Source: Mesostigma viride (taxonomy: Eukaryota; Streptophyta; Mesostigmatophyceae; Mesostigmatales; Mesostigmataceae). Taken from it: a DNA stretch of 64,000 bases. The stretch covers positions 2,535,279-2,599,278 of the forward strand of contig RPFO01000312.1 of assembly GCA_009746045.1 (NCBI GenBank), in the 5' to 3' direction. Below are positions 21,931 to 33,264 of the stretch, in pieces. A program made the position numbers and the translations under genes. Each line of letters begins with the position of its first letter. Positions within the stretch are counted from its first letter, which is position 1. The notes beneath the pieces were generated by a model. That model searched no databases and was not told the DNA's origin. It saw nothing but the letters and a program-made list of their open reading frames with translations.

Positions 21931-22487
21931 ATATATAATCAATTAATCATGATTGAGAATAATAAATAACGGAGGTGAGATTGGCATGTATAACATGATG
22001 GAAACCCCGAAAAGAAGAAGAACCCTGAAGAAAAGTATAGTAATCTGACACGGGCATGCAAGGATCACGCCAGCTGCACAAGGGACAACTAACTACATCA
22101 CAAAACTACGACATGCAGCAACATCGATCGCTGCCGGCCCACCAATTGCAGGCCATCATGGAGGAATCTATAGACCGCATGGGTATAGCAACAAAGTCGG
22201 CCCGGGTGCGGCGGAATAACACATCAGCTACTAAGCCACGGTGCGAGTGAGGGCGAGTGACAGGCGCTGCCGCGGCAATACGAGGACCACGTGCGGGCAG
22301 ACCAGGGGGCGGTCTGACCTTCGAGGTCGAGGCGGTCTTCTCGGCGCTGGCAGCACTCGTGGAAAAACTCCGCCGTCTTGGGGCCCATGGCCCCGCACTC
22401 CCCAAGGACAAAGGGGATGACCCGGTGGGGCCCCACATTGCCCTGCATGGGTGGCACGATGGTACCACGAGCCACGAGCTAGCCACG

Positions 22488-22582
22488 AGGTAGCCATGGC
22501 CGACGGCGGAGCTAATAACTTTCACGTTTGGGCACCAAATTCGGCTGTGAATATCACAATTGCTTCGTCTTTCTAAGACACA
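22488..22582. mobile_element. hairpin element H, copy 2 (degraded)
   Basis: CCATGGCCGACGGCGGAGCT and CGTTTGGGCACCAAATTCGG correspond to the other H copies. The terminal hairpin is eroded. Confidence 0.55.
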
Positions 22583-22599
22583 CTGTCACGCTGATATAA

Positions 22600-23790
22600 T
22601 TTTCCGAAGCTATTACGCAATATATGACGAGCAAACGCTCCTCCACGCAACGCATGGCCTGGCGGCTGCGCTAAGCCTTGAAAATACGTCTGCAGCTCCG
22701 GTTGCAGTTTCGCCCTTAGGTCCGGCAAGCAGCGGTGACACAAGTCGTGCACTGGTGGTCGCCTTGAACCCTCCCGGGCTCAATAATGCCTCGCCCTTGG
22801 CATCGCCTGAGCCCAAACGCAGCCGCCCAGCCGAACCTAGCTGGTCTGAGCGCGACTTTGACGTTGACAGGTTATTTTCCACCTTTGACGTCGACAGACG
22901 CAGCTGTTTCGACATGCCACCCATCAAGATCCTGGAGCTCGTGTTCTATGGGTCGTACGCCTCCCTTCTTGACCTGTGCCGGCGCCTCGCTCGAAGCCCA
23001 TCACCGCCTCCGCAAATTGCATGGACCTGACGGCCAGTTTTCTCATCGCGGACCTAACTACACCTGTTTCCAACTGCATGGTCCCGACCGCGCCTTCAGC
23101 TCGCCGCCCTCTTTACCATCCTTCAGCGCTCTGCCGACGACCTCTGGGTCCCCTCCGGCCCCTTGACCGAATCCACCTTCCTCCTCCACCTTCAAGAAGC
23201 CATCTCACAGCGCGTGACGCCCCTAGCCGCAGATGTGGCAGCTGTGGGCCGCGCGCTGGCTGCTGAGCTCCCCGCCATCCCCACAGCCACCGCCACCCTC
23301 CTCGCCTCCCCCCCCCCCCCCCCCCAGCTCCGCCTAATTCACCGACAACATCACCGCCCAGCTCCGCGACATCGACAAGCGCCCTCAGGACAACGCCATC
23401 GCCATCGGATGCCTGCAAAACACCGTAGGCATCATCACCGCCCTGGCAGGCGGTGAAGGACATTGCCGCCAAGCCAGCCCCCGCTGGCCTGGCTGGCGAT
23501 GCTCCTCCCACCCAGCTAGACCTGGGCGGACATGATTAAGCAACACACCACAGCTCCACCACCTCCGCCGTCGCAGCACAGCTCCAGCGGCAGACGCTTG
23601 ATGAGGAGGCCAAGCTCGCCAAGCGCAGCCTAAACGTCAGATCGTCAAGAACTTCGACATGGTCGGAAGGTGAGAATTCCGAGAAGCTTGCACAACAGGC
23701 GTTTGAGAGCAAAATCCTTGGTCGCATGGGTCTCCTTGGTGAGATCAAGCTAGCCGCCCACCGGCCGCCTTCCCCCCTCGCGGGGTAAGG
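22600..23790 (+). pseudogene. LINE ORF1 N-terminal and coiled-coil relic
   Basis: A 156-codon frame starts at 22560. Further frames carry LQEAISQRVTPLAADVAAVG, ITAQLRDIDKR and AAQLQRQTLDEEAKLAKRS, Ala/Leu/Gln-rich helical stretches expected of an ORF1 coiled coil. The same words recur at 35965-36130 and 36860-37110, which shows they are ancestral coding sequence. A poly-C run at 23310-23329 and several frameshifts break the frame. Confidence 0.6.
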
Positions 23791-25257
23791 GCCGGCCCAG
23801 GTTGGCCAGTGCGTCGGTATACGTCAAATTTACGTCGGCCTCCAAAATGCGAGTATATATACGTGGAGCCTGGCAGAATACGTCACCAGAATACGTGGCA
23901 GTGTGCAGCATGGTTATGAATGGATATCACTCATTGCAATTAGGTGTAGAACACACTGACAACCATTACCAATTTATACCATGAATGAGACGACCAGCTA
24001 TCATTGACTATTATGTCAAAATGAGTCATGAACGAATAATTATTTTAACAACCTCATAAACAGCTCCACTATTGGCATGCACTCCATACATCAATTAACG
24101 AAAACATATGACACCGGCCGACCCCGAAGCAAGGCCGTGGCCGCTCTCCGCCATTGTCCTGAATCTAAGGTGCTGCTGCTTCCTCGCATTCAGCCCGGCC
24201 TTCTTGCTGTACAACTCCTAGCTGGAATTCTAACCTCCGTTTCTGGCAGCCCAATCTTTGTGTCAAATAGATGCTTGCCTTAAGGCAAGCATCTATGCCC
24301 TGCCCTGCGATGCCCGCAACATGTGCGCGCATCCGGGTCGCACTAATCTGCTTGCCATCGCCACTGGTATTTTAATTCTGGCCGCAAAATGAGCAGCTAA
24401 ACTTCAGCTGTGAAACCGTTTTCCCCAGAGCATCCTTCACCAAGACAGTTTTTTTCGCTACAAATTTATGCTCTGGCCCTTTTTCTGGCATGGCTGCAAA
24501 AACACGTTTGCCCTTGGCGCAAAATCCAATGGCACAACGCCATGCAATATTCATGATACAGGCTGTGTTATGTACCACGTTCCCAGCACAGCTGGCATTT
24601 TCATCGTGCTGGCATTTTCATCGTGCTGGCACTAGCTCTCTCCGTGTAATTTGTCCGCTTACAACACTCTCCGTGTACTTTCAGCTAGCTTGCCAACTGC
24701 CAAGTCCTGGACTTGCGAAAAGCCTAGTTCATACTGTAGTAGAAAATCTTGGTGAAGGTAGGCGCCGCGCCACGGTCCCGTTGGCCTGGCGCCAAGCGCT
24801 GCCCCAGCTCGAACCTCGAAAATTTCTAAGTCCAAATAACGTATTCCTGACAAAATACGCGTACAATACGTCGGGGCCAAAAAAACGTGTATTGCCGTAT
24901 TTATTTTGACAATACGCACGTATTTGCCAACCTGGACTGGACAACGACCTGCATGACCCCTGCGGCTCAGCAGCAGCAGCGACGCGACCTGTGCCACAGG
25001 TACTGTAGTGGCCGGAATACGTACCTCCGCCACATTAATTGAAGCAGGACCCCCAGCCAGAAGCCCTAGGTGTACTGGAGGGGCGGGGACCTGATGATCA
25101 ACCATGCACAAGATGTGGACGTATACCCCCTGCGGGCTAGAATAGCCCTAGCTTGTATTCATTGGTAGTTACTACTGCCGCCATGGCAGCCGGCCATGCC
25201 TATATAGAATGTTGCCTAGCTGTGCCACCATACCTAGTCACGTGCACGGCTAAGACA
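23791..25257. other. no gene recognised; 30-bp palindrome
   Basis: A perfect 30-bp palindrome at 24267-24296 (centre GCCTTAAGGC) and a short tandem copy of TGCTGGCATTTTCATCG near 24590-24630 are the only structures seen. Open frames of up to 150 codons (24659-25111, minus) show no motif. Confidence 0.45.
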
Positions 25258-26115
25258 CGGTACACAAGGCACTGAGCCATATAGCCTTAGCTTAGCCCTT
25301 GTACAGCCATGCTACGTCCTGGCTATGATCAGATTACTTGCCCACGCTCCTTGTTATGATGTGGGCCCTACCGGGGGCCGGGCTTAAGACGGGCCAACCA
25401 GGTAGACACCCCCTCCTATGGCAGGGTCCCCTTGTCCCATCGCAACCCACTGGCAAACTTGCGCGCGCCGGGCACCGGCGCGGCGCGACCCGGACCTATG
25501 TGACACAACTACTTGAAGATGCAGGGCTTCTGGGACTATCCGTACTCCGCGCCCGCATGATTGACAAGGAGAAATGGGCTGCCATCTGCGATAAGCACCT
25601 CCCCGAGGGGTATGCTCCTGTTTTCTCCCCACGGGCCCCGCGGCCCGTTGCTAGCCAGGGTAGAAGTCCGCAGGTGGAGGTTATTGGTCCTGAGGATAGC
25701 CGCTACACTACCGCCTCGTCTGCCATCACAGTAGAGGACAGCTCGGATGAGGATTACATCCCCATCTAGTGCTTAACGGTTGGGGGATGATGCAGACGAT
25801 ATTTGTTTAAACTTTTGTGTAATTATTTTTCTAATGAGATTAGCATAGTACTCCGTGGCATGCCTTTGCGCATGACACGCAAGTACTTACTAACTTACTT
25901 ACTTACTTACTTGTTATTATGATATGCTCACATGGGTCTTATTGCACCCACAGAATTTGCCGGATCGTCTATCGTGTCCCATTGCGGCTGTGGCATGCCT
26001 CTGGCATGAAGGAGAAGAAGGGGGGCCGGCCTCTGCCCTTTCTTCCTGTTGTGCACATACACTGAGGGATCAAAAGCACTTCGGTGCTCCGTGACTCCCC
26101 AACGGGAGCACGAAT
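25258..26115 (+). mobile_element. SINE-1 copy split by LINE-B
   Basis: The 5' part (25258-25360) has CTTAGCCCTTGTACAGCC and TGGCTATGATCAGATTACTT. The 3' part (25911-26115) has GGGTCTTATTGCACCCACAG, the AAAGCACTTCGGTGCT hairpin, the stem-loop and an AATTAATTTATTTATTTA tail. Between them sits a LINE-B. Confidence 0.85.
25361..25910 (+). mobile_element. LINE-B copy with RT C-terminus, nested in SINE-1
   Basis: Inserted at TTGTTATGAT (25351-25360), repeated as TTGTTATTATGAT at 25911-25923, a duplication with a 3-bp difference. It encodes the end of a reverse transcriptase ORF (TYVTQLLEDAGLLGLSVL, DKEKWAAICDKHLPEGY), aligning with TFKEQLVEDLGGLGLSVI of LINE-A. The ORF stops at TAG 25767-25769. 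The 3' UTR and CTTA tail follow. Confidence 0.85.
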
Positions 26116-26532
26116 TAATTTATTTATTTATCGTGGAGGTACTGCCGCTGAAACAACACAAGCCAGTTTCCTTCAACCACTTAGATAGCAAGCTGTTCAA
26201 CGCTAGCCAATTCTAACCATCATTTAACTTTACATGTCCAATTGTGTCAACACTGTTTGGTGGATTCACACCACACTATGTACAGAGATTGCCCCACAAT
26301 CCAGTTTGGGCCTGACGTATCCACACCAGCTAGTAGTACAAGTAGCTCAATTCTTGGCAGTTTTGCCTCCCGTGTGCATGCAACTTGCAACTTGCATCAT
26401 GCCAGCTTCTGCTCCACTAAACTTACTACCGGTATATATTCTTGCAAATCACTCCGGCAGCTATCTCATCCAAGAATTTCTCAATTTTCCACTCAAGTTC
26501 TAGCAGCGGAAGTAATAATCCCATACATTGCC
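26116..26532. other. 3' flank of carbonic anhydrase, nothing recognised
   Basis: Lies downstream of the carbonic anhydrase stop on the minus strand and holds no repeat copy or gene that I recognise. Confidence 0.4.
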
Positions 26533-28458
26533 TCATGGCGCCACCACCTTGCCCTTGCGCGCGGCATCGTGGTTGGCCAGCGCCATGTTCAGCATCTGCT
26601 TGGCCTGGCTAACGATGCAGAACAGGACGAGCATGACCGCCATGAGCGAGAGGATGACTGCGACGCACGCCAGTGCGAGACCCGCGACTGCGATGTTTGA
26701 GGGGTCATCGGTGGACTCCCCGCCCAGGGACGCACCCTGGATGATGATCCCAGGTGTGCCAGCCCCACCTGCCGAGGTGTTGCACGGGGTTCCGGTGGTG
26801 GAGTTTCCAACGGCAACAGGGAAATCGGCGCCCGGATACATCCACACTGTGCGGAAGTTGAGCGGCTGCGGCGGCCGGTTATTGGCCGCACCGTGGGTGC
26901 CCAGCGCCAGATACAGCACAGTCTGCAGGTCCATGATTTGGTCGGGCGAGATGGGCACGCTCTGCCGCAGCACGTGCCAGGAGACAATCTCCGAGCAGGG
27001 CGGGGTGGTCAGGCTGCCCTCGTACGCATAGTACGTACTGTCCTCCGTGATCAGGCGGCCAAAGTCCGTGTGGTAGAAGTCAGGCGTGTCGGGAAAGGGC
27101 GCGGTACAGGTGGCGACCTGCGGGTTGCAGTCGGAGCGGTTGGCGAGCTGCATGGCCATGTCGATGAAGGGTGGCAGGAACGCGTTGTCGACCTGGGTGC
27201 TGTAGTGGAAGTTGATGCCCTGTAGGATGGGGGATGGGGGGGGGAAAGCGGGATAGAATGGCCATGGAATGTGCCACCCGGGTGGCACACCAAGCAAGAG
27301 TTATTATCAAGGGTTAGACACTAGCAAGGGTTATTATAATAGTAGTAGATATTAGACAGTAGCAAGGGCTAATATATTTGTATTAGGTGTTAGACAGTAG
27401 CAAGGGTTATTATAATAGCTATACGTATCAATGGATTCATAGTGCTATTTCAAGTCAACGAGATCAGCAATAACCCAGGTATGGGTCGATGGGACAGTTC
27501 GGAACTGTAGGAATGAATGAAAAAGCCCAAACAGTTGGATGGGTCGTTGTCTTCCGTATCAAGGAGACAACCAGCGCAGGCCAGAAGTCGTTGTATTCCA
27601 TATGGCTATATAAAGTGGCCTGATGGCTGATGCAGCAGCTAGGGTGAGTGGAAATGGGACAATATGGCGATGTTGTAACATGAGTGTAGCATATTGTAAA
27701 ATAATATCATAACTTAGTATAGAGCAATATAATAACAGTGCGTCCTGAGTCGAGCAGTTGGGCTACAAAGGAACTGGGCTTACATTATATAATTTTATAT
27801 TTTTGTATGTGAAAAGCTTCCTTAGCTTTGACAGGCGACTGCTACTACCATTGCTCCACATCATGCACTATGAACTTGGCAAGAGCCAAGCAAGAAACAA
27901 GCGGTTCAAGGCTTCACGAAGGTAACCGCTAGCTGTGCTTTCAGAAAGACAAACGAGAATTCAAAGAAGCATGGTGGAAGAGCGTTGCAGAAAACAACGA
28001 GAGTAGCCACGTACAATCACAGCCGCCTTGTCGCCAGCCTCGTTCAGATGAACGAAATGCGCCTCCAGGGGGTACAGGAGGCCATCGATCGTGTGCTCAC
28101 TGGGGGAGTGGATGTGGAACTGCTTGAGGTAAAACGTCTCGCCGTTGTTGGAGATCATCGTGGAAGCCGCGGAGGCCTCCGCGCTGAGGTCATACTGGAT
28201 GTTGTGGTCGGTGACCGTCAAGTTACCGTTGGCGTCCGGGTTCCAGTCGGTCTGCAGCCTGCTAAGCACGTTAGCCCCCGACGTGGTCTGCGTGGTAACA
28301 ATGTCGATCGGGCTCTGCCTCACGCCCGTCTCGCAGGAGCCTGACGTCCAGTCGACGGCGTAAGGGTACTCCGTCACCTCCTCGCCAGCGGCTTGCACGC
28401 TTGCAACGAAAAGCAGAGCGAGGAGCGGAGTGAGTATGAGCTGTCGGGACATCGCCAT
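26533..28458 (-). CDS. alpha-type carbonic anhydrase, membrane-anchored
   Basis: Two exons, 28458-28015 and 27219-26533, with a 795-bp GT(ACGT)-CAG intron in phase 0, give 376 residues. Carbonic anhydrase interconverts CO2 and bicarbonate. Residues 1-23 form a signal peptide. The fold is marked by RQSPIDIVT, QFHIHSPSEHTIDG, EAHFVHLN and SLTTPPCSE. Zinc ligands are His115, His117 and His134; Thr219-Thr220 and the Cys42/Cys223 disulfide pair are present. The usual proton-shuttle His (NNGH) is Glu107 here (NNGETF). After the catalytic domain come a Thr/Gly-rich stretch and one hydrophobic helix (about 323-352) with a short basic tail, so it is probably an extracytoplasmic or lumenal type I membrane enzyme. 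The stop is TGA. The intron contains TAGCAAGGGTTATTATAATAG repeats and a SINE-D fragment. Confidence 0.93.
27300..27420. repeat. three imperfect repeats in the carbonic anhydrase intron
   Basis: Units containing TTAGACA(C/G)TAGCAAGGG and TTATTATAATAG recur about every 50 bases within the intron. Confidence 0.7.
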
Positions 28459-29353
28459 GCTTGATGGTACGGCAGTGTTGTGCTGCAGCAGCCAGCTCGA
28501 GGGTTCAGCGTGCGTGGCATGCAGCGCCAGGAATAAACTTCAGGTCGCCGTCGTCTCATTTTATACTTTGCTTGCTCAGTGTCGGACTGGACAAAGTGGT
28601 TTAGACGGTTAAGCTTTCAGGAAAGGGGTTTCACTAGGAAATCCCGGTTTATCGTTATAGCGCAAGGTTACCAGCTGCAAAGGCGGTTAAGAACGGGGGC
28701 TCGGTTATCCATGACGGTGAACGGAAAGAAGTGATCTTATCACCACGGAACTTTCTAATGGTCTCTGTACTTTATCAGGGAGGAATGCACAAAATTCCTA
28801 TACCGTTATGCAAGTCTCACCACTTCTATATACTTTCCTAGACGGTTAGTAATGAGCAACAGCTCAGCGAGGAAGGTTTTTCCACATCTAGATCAAGTCT
28901 TGTATGTTTCCCAACCCATTTTCCACCGCAACTCGGCATGAGCCGTTAAGAAAAAGGACAAAACAACAAAGGAGAAATACCTCCTAGGCAAACCACTTTC
29001 CCTCCTGATAGTACAGTAGGCTCGATAGGCAGTGGGCACTGCCGCACTGGGCAGTGGGCAGTGGGTAACGAGTCAGAACTGCAGTACTGTACGTCTAACG
29101 TCCCGGAGACCCAGAACCTTGAGTCCCGGGCTAACGCCTGACTGCTGCTGACTTCCTGCTAATAAAAAACAGTTACTGTAGCGCCTAGCAGCTGGCACCG
29201 CTCCAGGATGGGACATGGCCGTACGACAATGTAGTAGGATCCAGGTGATTTTTTAGGTACAGAGGAACAAGTGCCCCGATAGTACCACCGATACTAAATA
29301 TATCCGGCCCTCGGCCACTATAGATTCTCTGCTGCCCATGTGCGGCGTGGGAC
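28459..29353. other. upstream region of carbonic anhydrase
   Basis: Presumed promoter region. No specific regulatory element can be supported and no gene is seen. Confidence 0.35.
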
Positions 29354-29485
29354 ACAACAACAACAACAACAATGCACATCTATCCCACCCATTTACTCTC
29401 CCAACGTTTTACGACCGTCAGATGGGTGAATCTGACGGACGGACGGACAGGTACACCCGAGAACCGCACAGATGTAGCCGAAATC

Positions 29486-29486
<1 letters not shown>

Positions 29487-29537
<51 letters not shown>

Positions 29538-29538
29538 G
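29487..29538. repeat. (CAA)17 microsatellite
   Basis: Pure CAA trinucleotide run. A shorter AAC run lies at 29354-29372. Confidence 0.97.
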
Positions 29539-29539
29539 A

Positions 29540-30174
29540 GATTGATCAACACAAAACACTGTTATATGGAAATAAACTAACACCCATTTCACCGGAAATC
29601 AACACAAAACACTTATGAACCGGACCCTGACCGAACTTCGTAAATTATAAGTTTGTGACTGCTCTTGCTGGCTTTCGTGACTTATCACGCAGTTGTGGGC
29701 AAAACATACACCGGCGTCATTCATGGGAGCCGGCCGGGGAATGCGGCATGGCCGGCATGCAGAGCGGATTAGTACACACGAATATGTATTTAAAAATTGA
29801 TGGTCCGGACATGGTTCGTTCATACCAGGCAGAACACACCGCATCCCATCAGACCTGCGAAGTTAAGCTGCCTTGGGCCAGTTTAGTAGTGTGATCGGTG
29901 ACGGCACGCGAATCCCTGGTGACGAACTGTTTTTGTTTCTTTCCCGTCGTAGCCTAGAAGATGTTTTTGCTTATCTACGTGATATCACAGACGCCCTCCC
30001 ATTCTTATACTTTTTGTTCGGAGGTCCTTTTCCAGGATTACACTCATCATCTTCACCTAGGCCATGGGCCGCTGACGACATTACCGCCATTCCGATCGGA
30101 AGAAAAAATGAGCAAGAACCCCGTTTGGCGGTGTCAGTGCAAGGGACTAAAGGCAACGACCGGCCACCATCCCA
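29540..30174. other. no gene recognised
   Basis: Open frames of up to 104 codons (29873-30187, +) carry no recognisable motif, and the longer one runs into a LINE-A terminus. Confidence 0.35.
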
Positions 30175-30183
30175 TCCGTACAA

Positions 30184-30388
30184 CTAACCCGTTGGGGAGT
30201 CACGGAGTATGGATGGATGGATGGATGGATGGTACACACATTCCTACCGGTTCGATTAATTCTAAGTAGATGGGCCGGACCCTAGCGGTCTTGTCTGGCA
30301 TGCTTCCCACGGGGGCAAATACGCTTCTTTCCCACAGCAGGGGGTTCGTTGTCTTCTACTACCTGGGCCCACTTGGCCTTGTCCTTCG
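30184..30388 (-). mobile_element. 205-bp truncated LINE-A
   Basis: A 9-bp duplication TCCGTACAA (30175-30183, 30389-30397) flanks a 3' UTR with five GGAT units, ATTCCTACCGG, and the end of the RT coding region (antisense GTTGTCTTCTACTACCTGGG, CACTTGGCCTTGTCC). The last ten or so bases of the usual terminus, including one arm of the 3' stem, are missing. Confidence 0.85.
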
Positions 30389-30397
30389 TCCGTACAA

Positions 30398-31046
30398 GCA
30401 GAGGCCCATCCTATGCTGACATCACATAATGATTGATGTTGTTGCTGATTGTCGCCGATGCGGATCAAGAGAATGGTAGGGTGGCCGTGGCGAGCAGCAG
30501 CTAGTAACCCCTCACATCAATCCGACGCCGCGCTAGTGCTAGGCTGCTAGCGTAGGAGACGTTGATCCTGACGCCGCCCTCACATTACCTACCGGTGGCA
30601 GTTCATGTGTGCGTTGGTTGCCGTGGCCGGGAACGTGCGGGTACCAGCGCATTCTGTGTGACTACAAGAGGAGCTGGATCGTGGTAGCACGCCTCAAATT
30701 CCAGCTGGCTCCCCCCCGGCCCCGTTCCACCCCGTTCTCATTATGTGCGTTCTCACTTTGTGCATTTTGTGCCCACCTCACATCCATTTGCACCCTGCCT
30801 CGCAAGCCCATCAGTCCCTCCTCCCCTTGGTGCCACATCCACCATGTGCCCCTTCGCCTTGCCCACACACCTAGCTAGTAGCGCCTCTCAGTCTTGACAC
30901 CCGTCGGTTGTCCTCACCTATCATCGGCGCACTACCGTCCCCACGATTAGCTCCCCAACGCGTCCTCATTACCGCGCCCTCGGCCTCATCCGAACCACAC
31001 TTGCCCCACCAAATCTACCCGCCACCTCCCAGTGAGTTCACTACTA
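30398..31046. other. no gene recognised
   Basis: Pyrimidine-rich sequence at 30700-31040 gives open frames with no motif. Confidence 0.35.
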
Positions 31047-31158
31047 TAAGTCCTGAACGACTCGAACACGCGGACAAGATAACGGCAGGCTCGAGCTACC
31101 ATGGTCCGGATTCTCCCGATTTCTGGCCTGCGCTGGTTGTCTCCTTGATACGTGACCT
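31047..31158 (-). mobile_element. SINE-D copy (truncated)
   Basis: Antisense SINE-D from GACTCGAACACGCGGAC (complement of the B box) to GCTGGTTGTCTCCTTGATA, with a clean match to the 45929 and 19924 copies. Confidence 0.8.
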
Positions 31159-31216
31159 CCCCCCCAGAGCCTCTGCAGCCCCTAGACCCCCTAGACCCCA
31201 TAAATAAATAAATTAA

Positions 31217-32923
31217 TTAACCCCTCATTGGTCCCATTTAAAGCCGAAAAATCGGCTGCAAAATGCTAAATTTGCAAACCACCCCACACCCAACCTACCA
31301 ACATCCAAGGGCTGTCCTTGGGGGTCAAGCATGTCCATGAGTTGCCCTTCGGGGTGAGCTATCACAACCTAACATATCTGCAGGGTAGGCCATAGAAAAC
31401 TACCGCCAAAGTTAGGGGGGTCGAGACGCGCGTTTTCATTTTTGGTAGAATGTGCATTTTGAATTATGTTATAAGACCTAGGCACCTACCACTTCAGGGA
31501 TGATAAACAATTAGTTGCTCAACAGTTTGAGCCATTGGAGTCATCATTTGGGTGGGTATACCAGCAGTTACACCCAGTACAGCCCATAGGGGTACCGTTG
31601 GTAAAAAGCAACCAAGGGGGTAGGGGTGGGCATACTACCTACTAATACCTACTAATATGGCCCCCAACCATGCCATACAATACATTTCCCTTCCACAATG
31701 ATGGGGAAACATAACTGCATCATCACACTGCCCTTACATGGCACCTATGTGCAGGTGCCAGCTTGTCCATGCACGTAGGTAACGTGGTACGGATACCCTA
31801 CGCAAGGCATACATTATAGGAGGCAGCCACCAACAAACTAGTGACGTTGAGCCTATTTCAGCCTGCCCTAGCAAGGATAAACTAGGCCTAAGCTGCTATA
31901 GCTTGCCAGGTGATGGCCAGCACACCTGGTGGCACATGCTGTCAATGGGAAGCTTTTACTCACCAGTTACGTGCTTGATGATGCCACAGAGACCAGCCAA
32001 CTGCCTCACAATCATGCAATATGTGTATGGGAAATGTATAACAAACATATATGGAGGTATTCAAACCCATACAGCATCTAAAACTTATCACCATCACACT
32101 GTGGCAGGTCAACTGACTGAGGGAAGCATCTAAGAAGGGTGTTTTAGAAAGGGGCCAGGCCAGGGTCAAGAAAGAGCATGAATAATGCAAAAAGAATGTG
32201 CTACACAAGCTAGAACATATATATAAATGTCAAACATCGATAGGAAAACGATGCTGAAGCTTTACCAGGCATGGATGGCGTTACCTTGGCCCAGGCGGTG
32301 GCCGCAAAATGGCGCATTTCGGCACACCAAAGTTGTGCAGCATGGTCGCTAGATTCGGCGATTTCTTGCCGCCCTTGCACGTTTATGACTACTATGTATC
32401 ATAATAAGTACAAAGAAACCAAGATATCCTTTAAAATACGCCGGAAAGGGATTGCTGTCAACGTTTCTATCGTCCGGCCTGATCGCAGTTTTTTCCAGCA
32501 AGAACGCTGCCGACACCTATCAAATGGCATTCCCGCGAACCAAAAATTGGCCTGTAGCATATTTAGGACGTATAAAATCAATTCCCTAAGTTTGGCCAGA
32601 AAATTCGAACTCAAACGTAAATGCCATGCGTGGGCGCAAGCCGCCATGGCCAGGTCGTCGTTTTCCGGAATGCACGTTTATCGTGAAACAGTACCCTGAC
32701 CCCTTGTACTTTGACCGGCCAGAACACCTCTATAACTTTGTCAGAAGTATGCGAACCCTAGTACCATGCTGTGAGGAAAATTATAAACTTTCGATCTTCT
32801 CAGCTAAACGTTTCCTAATTCTCAATAGTTTTCGCGCAATTTGGTCCCCCGCGGAGCAGCCGATGCATCGGCTGCAAGTCGATTTTTGGCGGAAAATCGG
32901 CTGCAAGACCAATGAGGGGTTAA
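31217..32923. mobile_element. piggyBac-like TTAA-flanked element, about 1.7 kb
   Basis: TTAACCCCTCATTGGTC at 31217-31233 is exactly inverted at 32907-32923. This gives 13-bp termini starting CCCC, each bordered by TTAA, the arrangement of piggyBac-type transposons. Subterminal AAAATCGGCTGCA words occur at both ends in opposite orientation. Open frames inside (best 32271-32699, +) show no transposase motif, so it is probably non-autonomous. Because flanking LINE tails are also TTAA-rich, the target duplication is less certain than the inverted termini. Confidence 0.6.
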
Positions 32924-33264
32924 TAGACACGTGACTGCGTCACGTGAGCATAAGTCCTCAGTGGGAGGGGAAAATGGGATGGAATGGATGATGTATAAGG
33001 TATCTAGAGCTATCTTAAACTTTTGTGTAATTATTTTTCTAATGAGATTAGCACTCCGTGGCATGCCTTTGCGCATGACACGCAAGTACTTACTTACTTA
33101 CTTACCTAAGCTATCTAGGTCCTAGTTACAGGGTAGTGGGCACCACGGCCCGAATCGCTATGAATGCCATACGCGGTCACACGCGCAGAGCCCCCACAGA
33201 CTTGGGGGTGGTCTCTTTCATCACTACTTGCCATCTATCCTTGCGTACCATGTGCCTCCATGAA
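32924..33264 (-). mobile_element. LINE-C 3' region, interrupted by LINE-B
   Basis: Has the hairpin CACGTGACTGCGTCACGTG, the GGGAGGGGAAAATGGGATGG block and the CGGCCCGAATCGCTATG block. It is interrupted at 33016-33108 by LINE-B and cut at 33264 by a second LINE-C tail. Confidence 0.85.
33016..33108 (+). mobile_element. 93-bp LINE-B 3' end in LINE-C
   Basis: Flanked by AGCTATCT (33008-33015 and 33109-33116). It contains CTTTTGTGTAATTATTTTTC and GCGCATGACACGCAAGTAC and ends in a CTTA tail. Confidence 0.8.
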
